Shown: positions 1 through 4,840 of the stretch, piece by piece
How the letters are laid out: each line of letters starts with the position of its first letter
Numbering within the stretch: position 1 is the stretch's first letter
From: JBLIOB01 sp047639575
GTDB lineage: Bacteria > Bacteroidota > Bacteroidia > Flavobacteriales_D > Parvicellaceae
DNA length: 8,373 nucleotides
Direction of reading: 5' to 3'
Assembly (NCBI GenBank): GCA_047639575.1
Contig: JBLIOB010000181.1
Span: 1-8,373 of the forward strand
The notes under the pieces: generated by a model
The model's input: the letters and a program-made list of their open reading frames with translations, nothing else
Databases searched by the model: none
What the model was told of the DNA's origin: nothing
Made by a program: the position numbers and the translations under genes

Positions 1-205
1 GCTTATCGGGTACATTATCATAACTTAATTTGATAACTGTGACTCCCGCATCCTCTGAAATTGGTTGAACTAACTCAATTGGAGTTGAGTTAGATGCCCA
101 CTCAAACGCGATCAAAGTGCAGGCTAACGCGATGACAATACCAATATAGTAAAAGCTTCGCTTCCTCTTTTCTAAATTGGCTTCCTCTGATTTTTTACCG
201 TGCAT
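1..205 (-). CDS. tonB: TonB energy transducer, N-terminal part (runs off the window)
   Basis: The first 68 codons of a minus-strand gene begin with ATG at 203-205 and continue past the left edge. The product starts with a charged cytoplasmic stretch (MHGKKSEEANLEKRKR), followed by one hydrophobic segment at about residues 17-34 and then the phrase AFEW. The pattern 'KKS..A.LE..R...F..IG.V.AL....AFEW' is what I recognise as the N-terminus of Bacteroidota TonB proteins, which are anchored in the inner membrane and pass proton-motive energy to outer-membrane TonB-dependent transporters. The C-terminal domain that contacts the transporter lies outside the window, so the assignment rests on the N-terminus only. 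It starts 38 bases after the response regulator stop, on the same strand and with no hairpin between, so co-transcription with the two-component genes is likely. No clear Shine-Dalgarno is visible, which is usual in this phylum. Confidence 0.8.
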   Translation of the reverse strand, partial: MHGKKSEEANLEKRKRSFYYIGIVIALACTLIAFEWASNSTPIELVQPISEDAGVTVIKLSYDNVPDK

Positions 206-243
206 TATTCAATATAACGCAATAAAACTAATTAAAAGTATTG

Positions 244-939
244 TTATGCGTTTGGAAGGATCAGCTTAAACCCTCTACCATGCACATTCATGATTTCAAT
301 ATTCTCATCGTTTTTAAGATGTTTTCTGAGCTTTGCAATGTACACATCCATACTTCTCCCATTGAAATAATTATCATCTCCCCAAACTGCTTTCAAGGCA
401 TCGTTTCGTTCTAAAACACCATTTGCATTTTTACAAAGAAGTTTCAATAAATCACTTTCTTTAGTGGTTAGTTTACTTGAATCTCCATTTAAATCTAAGA
501 TTCTTTCCATTGGCTTAAACGTAAACTTCCCAACTTGGTAAAGGTCTTTTTCATTTGCATTATCACCAGCGGTTCTTCTTAAAATTGCATTCATTCTGGC
601 AATTAACTCTTCCATAGAAAATGGCTTGGTCATATAATCGTCTCCACCAGCATTAAAGCCTTCTAACGTATCTTCTTTCATTGACTTGGCTGTTAAAAAC
701 AGAACGGGTACGTCTTTGTCAATCCCCCTAATCTCTTTAGCCAAAGTAAAACCATCTTTGACGGGCATCATAACATCCAAGATTAAAAAATCAAATTCAC
801 CTTTTACAAATGCATCATAGCCTTCCTGACCGTTAACACATAGTTTGGTTTCATATCCTTTAGCGACAAGGTATTCTTTTAATAACATGCCCAGATTCGG
901 GTCATCTTCTACTAACAGCACTCTTACTTGGTTTTCCAT
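244..939 (-). CDS. rprY: OmpR/PhoB-family response regulator, RprY-like
   Basis: This 231-residue DNA-binding regulator is probably phosphorylated by the kinase encoded just upstream. The receiver domain (about 5-120) has the acidic pocket E11-D12-D13, the phospho-acceptor D55 in LILDVMMP, the switch T83 and K105 in MTKPFSMEEL. The C-terminal winged-helix domain (about 133-229) contains TTKESDLLKLL, the recognition-helix region NGRSMDVYIAKLRKHL and the closing wing NVHGRGFKL. Wording such as NLGMLLKEYLVAKGYE, DGFTLAKEIR and FNGRSMDVYI closely matches what I recall of Bacteroides RprY, hence the symbol. Length is normal for the family and all key residues are present. The gene starts 26 bases after the kinase stop and precedes tonB by 38 bases. 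It is the natural candidate to bind the TTTAAC half-sites at 2593-2629, which would make the operon self-regulated; that link is inferred. Confidence 0.92.
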   Translation of the reverse strand: MENQVRVLLVEDDPNLGMLLKEYLVAKGYETKLCVNGQEGYDAFVKGEFDFLILDVMMPVKDGFTLAKEIRGIDKDVPVLFLTAKSMKEDTLEGFNAGGDDYMTKPFSMEELIARMNAILRRTAGDNANEKDLYQVGKFTFKPMERILDLNGDSSKLTTKESDLLKLLCKNANGVLERNDALKAVWGDDNYFNGRSMDVYIAKLRKHLKNDENIEIMNVHGRGFKLILPNA

Positions 940-965
940 AGGTTTTGTTTTTAAGCTTACTTAAG

Positions 966-2534
966 TTACGAAGTAAGTTTTAGGTTTTCTACTGACTGGG
1001 CTCGGAATTCGATTTTAAACGTACTTCCTTTGCCGAGTGCGCTTTCTACATTAATAAAGCCTTCATGTTTATCAATGATCGCTTTTACATAACTCAAACC
1101 AAGTCCAAATCCTTTTACATCATGGATGTTTCCAGTAGGGACTCGATATAATTTATCAAATATTCTTTTCTGATTGTCTTTGCTAATTCCAATCCCATTG
1201 TCTTTTACTTTTACCAACACACCGTCTACAATGTCTTCCGTTTCAACAACAATTGATGGTTGGCCAGGTGTATACTTATTTGCGTTATCCAGCAGATTAT
1301 AGATCACATTAGTGATGTGAATTTTATCTCCGTTAAGCACATTATTGCTAGCATTTAAATTCATACTGATTTGGCCGCCTTTCTTTTCTACTTGAATCTT
1401 AATGTTGGCAATTGCTTTCTCAATAATATCATTGAGCACTAACGTTTCTTTCTTTAATTTTAATTCTCCCCTATCGATTACTGCGCTTTGAAGAACGTTT
1501 TCCACCAAGACCCCTAGCCTCTTATTCTCTTCATTAATCATTCTCACAAAATTAGATCGCTGATTTTGCGTGCTTTGAATCCCCTCATCAGAAAGAGCTT
1601 CACAAGCCAACGATATTGTGGAAATCGGTGTCTTTAATTCATGAGTCATGTTTCCTATAAAATCGTTTTTAATTTGAGAAAGTCTTTTCTGATTATAAAT
1701 GGTTTTAATCGTAAAGTAGAACGCATAAACCAGGCCGATCATAATCAACAAACTTAGTAATAAGACTCCCCACATTTTACCCATTACATATCCTTTTTGA
1801 TTAGGAAAATATACGCTCACACTATATGGAGAGCCAAATATATCAGACGGGAATAAGCTCGCATTAAACTCAGATTCATATAAAGATTCTAAATTTCCTT
1901 CTGTGTTTTCATCTTTTAAGTATCGTGGATTCAAATTAGCGTCATAAACAACAAAATCATAAGCTGCCGATATTCCATTCTCTTTTAGTTCCAACTTTAA
2001 AAGAGAATCTAATGCCTTAGACGGAAGTCTATCTTCTAAAGATTTAAGCATGTTCATGTTAAATAAATCTCCAATAGCATTTGGTAAAGTTCCTTGGTCG
2101 TTTAACACATCTGCCGCCCAAGTTTCCATTGGATCATTTAGTCCATTGTTTCCATTTTGATCTGATGAAACAATAACGCTGGATGAGAAGTTTCCATTTT
2201 CTCCAATTTTCTCAACTATTTTAGTTCTGACTTCCCGACCATTTTCCATTACCACGGTATCCTTGATTCGGACGTCTGCATCGGACTCATTGAGGCCAAG
2301 CATTTGAAGTTGGTTTAAAATGCCACTACCTCTATATTTTTGTTGAACTTGTTTTAGCTTCTCATACTTAACAATCCGATGAGATAGGTCAGCCATCGTT
2401 TCTCTAACAGAATCTTCAAATAATGATTCTTTAAGCGTTGCCGCACTATTTACGAGATATCCCAACAGCAACAACAAGAACAACATTCCTATTGAGATTG
2501 GTATTACTAAAGACGATATGGTGTTTTTAAACAT
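966..2534 (-). CDS. rprX: Membrane sensor histidine kinase, RprX-like
   Basis: This 522-residue inner-membrane kinase is the probable partner of the downstream regulator. It has a transmembrane segment at about 9-28, an extracytoplasmic sensor region of about 220 residues with no domain I recognise, and a second transmembrane segment at about 253-276. The kinase core follows directly, without an obvious HAMP domain. The H-box NMTHELKTPIS carries the phospho-acceptor H298; the N-box is YNLLDNANKY (N417), the G1 box DNGIG (445-449) and the G2 box GFGLGL (475-480), ending with GKGSTFKIEF. All catalytic motifs are intact. I start it at the ATG at 2532-2534. A frame extension to a TTG at 2559-2561 exists, but that codon lies inside a TAnnTTTG promoter box and would add nine residues before the membrane anchor. 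The symbol rests on pairing with the RprY-like regulator. The signal sensed is unknown. Confidence 0.9.
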   Translation of the reverse strand: MFKNTISSLVIPISIGMLFLLLLLGYLVNSAATLKESLFEDSVRETMADLSHRIVKYEKLKQVQQKYRGSGILNQLQMLGLNESDADVRIKDTVVMENGREVRTKIVEKIGENGNFSSSVIVSSDQNGNNGLNDPMETWAADVLNDQGTLPNAIGDLFNMNMLKSLEDRLPSKALDSLLKLELKENGISAAYDFVVYDANLNPRYLKDENTEGNLESLYESEFNASLFPSDIFGSPYSVSVYFPNQKGYVMGKMWGVLLLSLLIMIGLVYAFYFTIKTIYNQKRLSQIKNDFIGNMTHELKTPISTISLACEALSDEGIQSTQNQRSNFVRMINEENKRLGVLVENVLQSAVIDRGELKLKKETLVLNDIIEKAIANIKIQVEKKGGQISMNLNASNNVLNGDKIHITNVIYNLLDNANKYTPGQPSIVVETEDIVDGVLVKVKDNGIGISKDNQKRIFDKLYRVPTGNIHDVKGFGLGLSYVKAIIDKHEGFINVESALGKGSTFKIEFRAQSVENLKLTS

Positions 2535-2558
2535 AGGTGACACGTATGTTACACGAAA

Positions 2559-2566
2559 CAAATGTA
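2559..2566 (-). promoter_or_regulatory. Candidate promoter -7 box for the kinase-regulator-tonB operon
   Basis: On the minus strand these bases read TACATTTG, an exact match to the Bacteroidota -7 consensus TAnnTTTG. Transcription would start about 5 bases further on, leaving a leader of roughly 20 bases before the kinase ATG at 2534. No TTG (-33 element) is found at 17-23 bases upstream. The nearest TTTAAC half-site begins 26 bases upstream, a position where an OmpR-type activator could stand in for the missing -33 contact. Box identity is seen; activity is inferred. Confidence 0.55.
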
Positions 2567-2592
2567 GCCTATGTTGCAGCAGAGCACTGCCT

Positions 2593-2629
2593 TTTAACAG
2601 TCTTTAACAGTCTTTAACTCCCCTTTAAC
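2593..2629. promoter_or_regulatory. Four phased TTTAAC half-sites, candidate response-regulator operator
   Basis: The hexamer TTTAAC occurs at 2593-2598, 2603-2608, 2613-2618 and 2624-2629, spaced 10, 10 and 11 bases, which places all copies on one face of the helix. The two left copies lie in nearly identical 10-base units (CTTTTAACAG, TCTTTAACAG). Tandem direct half-sites of about one helical turn are the known arrangement for OmpR/PhoB-family regulators, and such a regulator is encoded in the adjacent operon. The array lies between two divergent TAnnTTTG boxes, 26 bases from the left one and 22 bases from the right one, so it could serve both promoters. The binding protein is inferred. Confidence 0.65.
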
Positions 2630-2651
2630 AAGCCTGCAGTGAAATAAAAAA

Positions 2652-2659
2652 TACGTTTG
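2652..2659 (+). promoter_or_regulatory. Candidate promoter -7 box reading toward the small T9SS-domain gene
   Basis: The plus strand reads TACGTTTG, matching TAnnTTTG exactly. As with its divergent partner at 2559-2566, no TTG lies 17-23 bases upstream, while the closest TTTAAC half-site ends 22 bases upstream. A start just after this box gives a leader of about 160 bases before the ATG at 2826, long for this phylum and rich in inverted repeats. An undetected promoter closer to the gene is possible. Confidence 0.45.
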
Positions 2660-2677
2660 TGATGTTATCAAACAAGC

Positions 2678-2697
2678 GGAATTTAAGAACAAATTCC
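2678..2697 (+). repeat. Small hairpin in the leader of the T9SS-domain gene
   Basis: A perfect inverted repeat has arms GGAATTT (2678-2684) and AAATTCC (2691-2697) around a 6-base loop. There is no T-run after it, so it is not a terminator. A weaker stem, TTGCT/AGCAA, follows at 2707-2724. These may be leader RNA structure or chance in AT-rich DNA. Confidence 0.35.
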
Positions 2698-2749
2698 AAT
2701 TCAGACTTGCTTGTTAATTAGCAAATAAAGAATGAAGAAATTAAAAGTT

Positions 2750-2826
2750 TTTAGCGTCCAAAATAAGTTTTGGCACAGTAGTTGTCTTAGTGTAAGCAGC
2801 GAACGTTTTCTAAAACAGACGCTAAA
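2750..2826 (+). repeat. Long-range inverted repeat enclosing smaller hairpins and ending on the start codon
   Basis: The arm TTTAGCGTC (2750-2758) is perfectly complementary to GACGCTAAA (2818-2826), whose last base is the A of the ATG at 2826. Between the arms lie further pairable segments: CAAAA/TTTTG (2759-2763 with 2768-2772), CTTA/TAAG inside 2785-2795, and GTTT/AAAC inside 2805-2816. As RNA this could form a multi-branched structure whose closing stem abuts the start codon. The complementarity is seen; a regulatory role is conjecture. It could also be a remnant of a miniature inverted-repeat element, but no flanking target duplication is visible. Confidence 0.4.
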
Positions 2827-3170
2827 TGGTTAGGTTAGTTTTCATAGCAGTTTTTCTTGTTGGAATGGTATTATCCATTCCAGCAGGGACTTCTGTGTTT
2901 CTAGACGTTTCTACCGATGAGGCCATTGGTGAAGTAACCGTTTACCCAAATCCTTTTCAAGACAAGATTACGATAGACCTTTCGGAGTTTAGTTCAAACG
3001 TTAATATCTCAATTACTGATTTATTAGGAAAAGAAATTTACTCGAATCGTGTAACAAACCAAGAATTTACAATTATTGATTTAGACCAGAAAGACCTAAG
3101 ACCTGGTATTTATATAGTGAACCTAAAATCTATGGAGCAATCCATATCAAAACGGATCGTTAAGAAGTAG
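2826..3170 (+). CDS. Small secreted protein: signal peptide plus T9SS type A sorting domain, no cargo domain
   Basis: This 114-residue protein starts at an ATG directly preceded by an in-frame TAA, so no longer N-terminus is possible. Residues 1 to about 20 form a Sec signal peptide (one Arg, then a hydrophobic core ending LSIPAG). The remainder, from about residue 36, is a recognisable type IX secretion type A C-terminal domain: EVTVYPNPFQDKITIDL, then ISITDLLGKEIYS, then LRPGIYIVNL and the basic end SKRIVKK. T9SS substrates normally carry a large cargo ahead of this domain; here only about 15 residues separate signal peptide and domain. It may be a free sorting domain with a role of its own, or a gene whose cargo was lost by deletion. 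The reading frame is intact. It is divergent from the kinase operon across the candidate operator and is followed by a terminator at 3251-3285. Its function is unknown. Confidence 0.85.
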   Translation: MVRLVFIAVFLVGMVLSIPAGTSVFLDVSTDEAIGEVTVYPNPFQDKITIDLSEFSSNVNISITDLLGKEIYSNRVTNQEFTIIDLDQKDLRPGIYIVNLKSMEQSISKRIVKK

Positions 3171-3180
3171 AAAACGATCC
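3154..3180 (+). repeat. Inverted repeat across the stop codon of the small T9SS-domain gene
   Basis: Arms GGATCGTT (3154-3161) and AACGATCC (3173-3180) are perfectly complementary around an 11-base loop that holds the TAG stop (3168-3170). No T-run follows, so it is not an intrinsic terminator; a true terminator lies 70 bases further on. It might stabilise the 3' end of the mRNA, or be chance. Confidence 0.4.
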
Positions 3181-3250
3181 TGATGCAGCTGCAAACGAGC
3201 GGTAATAACAGCATAACATAGTTTTCGAAACATTCTACTCAAAGCAAAGC

Positions 3251-3285
3251 AAAAACCTCCAGCCTGAAAAGGCTGGAGGTTTTTT
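3251..3285 (+). terminator. Rho-independent terminator after the small T9SS-domain gene
   Basis: A perfect 14-base stem (AAAAACCTCCAGCC, 3251-3264, with 3271-3284) closes a 6-base loop TGAAAA, and the right arm runs into a T-tract to about 3286. The flanking A-run would also give it some terminator function on the minus strand. It ends the transcript of the gene at 2826-3170 and isolates the aldehyde dehydrogenase gene, which begins 50 bases later. Confidence 0.92.
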
Positions 3286-3334
3286 TATTTCCTATATCAT
3301 CTTTTTCATTCTGATTTTTTGAGATATTTACACC

Positions 3335-4780
3335 ATGGAGCACATAGAGAATTATATCAATGGTGAATTAGTTAAACCTACAAATGGAAAGTACGTTGAC
3401 AATTACGATCCCTCTAGAGGTGAAGTATACAGCCAGATACCTGATTCCAACGCAGAAGACGTTCAAAAAGCAGTTGACGCAGCTAAAACAGCTTTTGAAG
3501 GTTGGGCGAATACTCCTAAAGAAAAAAGGTCAAGAATTTTAACCAAATTGGCCGACCTTATTGAAGCCAATATAGACCAACTGGCCGCTGCAGAAGCTAA
3601 AGACAACGGAAAACCCCTCAAACTGGCCAAAAGCGTTGACATTCCTAGAGCTGCTGCCAATATTAGGTTTTACGCTACTGCCATTATGCACTATTCCGCG
3701 GAAAGTCATTCCATGGAAAATTTGGCAATTAATTATACTCTACGGAAGCCAATTGGCGTAGTTGGATGTATCTCTCCATGGAACTTACCCCTTTATCTTT
3801 TTACCTGGAAAATCGCTCCAGCACTTGCCTCTGGTAATTGTGTCGTTGCCAAGCCAAGTGAGGTAACTCCAATGACGGCTTATCTTTTTTCAAAACTTTG
3901 TATAGAAGCAGGATTGCCTGCAGGCGTATTGAATATTATTCATGGTATGGGCCCAACAGTTGGAGGGCCGATTACTGCACATCCAGAAATTACGGCTATA
4001 TCATTTACTGGTGGAACAAACACAGGTGCAACTATTGCGAAAGTAGCCGCTCCCATGTTTAAGAAATTAAGTTTAGAGCTAGGCGGTAAAAATCCAAATA
4101 TAATATTTGCTGATTGCGACTTAGATAAAGCGGTTTCAACCTCTGTTCATTCTTCTTTTGCAAATCAAGGGCAGATCTGTTTATGCGGATCTAGAATATT
4201 AGTAGAACGATCAATTTATGATGATTTCAAAAAACGGTTTTTAGAGAAAGTTTCTAAATTAATCGTTGGAGACCCATTTGATCCTAACTCAAATTTAGGT
4301 GCAGTAGTTTCCGAAGCCCACATGAATAAGGTTCTGGATTGTATTCAACTTGCAAAAGATGAGGGAGGCACTATATTAATTGGTGGCAATCGTAAGATCT
4401 TAGAAGGAGAATTTGCCAATGGTTACTACTTGGAACCAACTATAGTGGAAGGGCTTTCTCAAAGCTGTAGAACAAATCAAGAAGAAATATTTGGGCCTGT
4501 GGTTACGATTATGCCTTTTGAAACTGAAGATGAAGCCTTGACCTACGCAAACAGCACTCAATATGGATTGGCTAGTACGGTTTGGACTCAGGATTTAACT
4601 AAAGCTCATCGGGTTGCTTCAAAAATTGAATCAGGAATTGTATGGATTAACTGCTGGTTACTTCGAGATTTAAGAACTCCTTTTGGTGGAGTTAAAAACT
4701 CCGGAGTTGGAAGAGAAGGTGGATTTGATGCATTAGACTTCTTTACGGAGCCGCAGAATATTTGCATTAAGCTAGATTAG
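3335..4780 (+). CDS. NAD-type aldehyde dehydrogenase, 2-aminomuconic/2-hydroxymuconic semialdehyde dehydrogenase-like
   Basis: This is a full-length 481-residue cytoplasmic aldehyde dehydrogenase. The catalytic set is complete: N150 in SPWNLPLY, general base E248 in LELGGKNP, nucleophile C282 in NQGQICLCG, and the cofactor-fold motifs SFTGGTNTG and EEIFGPV. The C-terminal phrase NCWLLRDLRTPFGGVKNSG is typical of the ALDH8 / 2-aminomuconate semialdehyde / 2-hydroxymuconate semialdehyde group. Arginines there (R444) and near the N-terminus (R105 in DIPRAAANIRFYA) are plausible equivalents of the substrate-carboxylate-binding arginines described for the Pseudomonas enzyme. Oxidation of 2-aminomuconate semialdehyde in the kynurenine route of tryptophan breakdown is the likeliest role in this phylum; meta-cleavage of aromatics is the alternative. 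No other pathway gene is in the window. The gene stands alone between two terminators; no convincing promoter box was found in the 50 bases before it. Confidence 0.88.
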   Translation: MEHIENYINGELVKPTNGKYVDNYDPSRGEVYSQIPDSNAEDVQKAVDAAKTAFEGWANTPKEKRSRILTKLADLIEANIDQLAAAEAKDNGKPLKLAKSVDIPRAAANIRFYATAIMHYSAESHSMENLAINYTLRKPIGVVGCISPWNLPLYLFTWKIAPALASGNCVVAKPSEVTPMTAYLFSKLCIEAGLPAGVLNIIHGMGPTVGGPITAHPEITAISFTGGTNTGATIAKVAAPMFKKLSLELGGKNPNIIFADCDLDKAVSTSVHSSFANQGQICLCGSRILVERSIYDDFKKRFLEKVSKLIVGDPFDPNSNLGAVVSEAHMNKVLDCIQLAKDEGGTILIGGNRKILEGEFANGYYLEPTIVEGLSQSCRTNQEEIFGPVVTIMPFETEDEALTYANSTQYGLASTVWTQDLTKAHRVASKIESGIVWINCWLLRDLRTPFGGVKNSGVGREGGFDALDFFTEPQNICIKLD

Positions 4781-4798
4781 AAAGTTGTCTCGTCCTAA

Positions 4799-4830
4799 AT
4801 AAGCCTCCCGATTTCTCAGGAGGCTTTTTT
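4799..4830. terminator. Intrinsic terminator between convergent genes
   Basis: Arms AAGCCTCC (4801-4808) and GGAGGCTT (4819-4826) flank a 10-base loop. Rightwards the stem runs into TTTTTT (4825-4830), a good terminator for the aldehyde dehydrogenase gene that ends at 4780. On the minus strand the stem is followed by TTATTT, a weaker tract that could also stop transcripts of the convergent gene ending at 4841. No other hairpin serves that gene in the gap. Confidence 0.85.
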
Positions 4831-4840
4831 CTTTGCCTAA

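Noticed and set aside
206..243. A separate promoter for tonB in the 38-base gap
   Set aside because: TATATTGA only partly matches TAnnTTTG and has no spaced TTG; co-transcription with the regulator is simpler.
244..2534. Identification of the pair as the PorX/PorY T9SS regulators
   Set aside because: PorX has a receiver plus a PglZ-type effector domain, whereas this regulator has an OmpR-type winged helix. RprX/RprY is the better match.
2593..2629. The TTTAAC array as the start of a CRISPR or satellite repeat
   Set aside because: The units are only 10-11 bases, there are only four copies and no spacers; regulator half-sites fit far better.
2732..2833. A 33-codon plus-strand frame (MKKLKVFSVQ...) that overlaps the start of the small T9SS-domain gene
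   Set aside because: The start looks like a signal-peptide beginning, but the rest is not hydrophobic and resembles no protein I know. It overlaps the leader inverted repeats. A short upstream frame with a coupling role cannot be excluded but has no positive support.
2750..2835. An integron-type attC recombination site, suggested by the inverted repeat and a GTTAGGT-like sequence
   Set aside because: There is no matching RYYYAAC partner in the right position, no integrase gene, and the GTTAGGT falls inside the coding region.
3463..3660. A 65-codon minus-strand frame inside the aldehyde dehydrogenase gene
   Set aside because: It is antisense to well-conserved catalytic-protein codons and has no promoter or recognisable product; a shadow frame.
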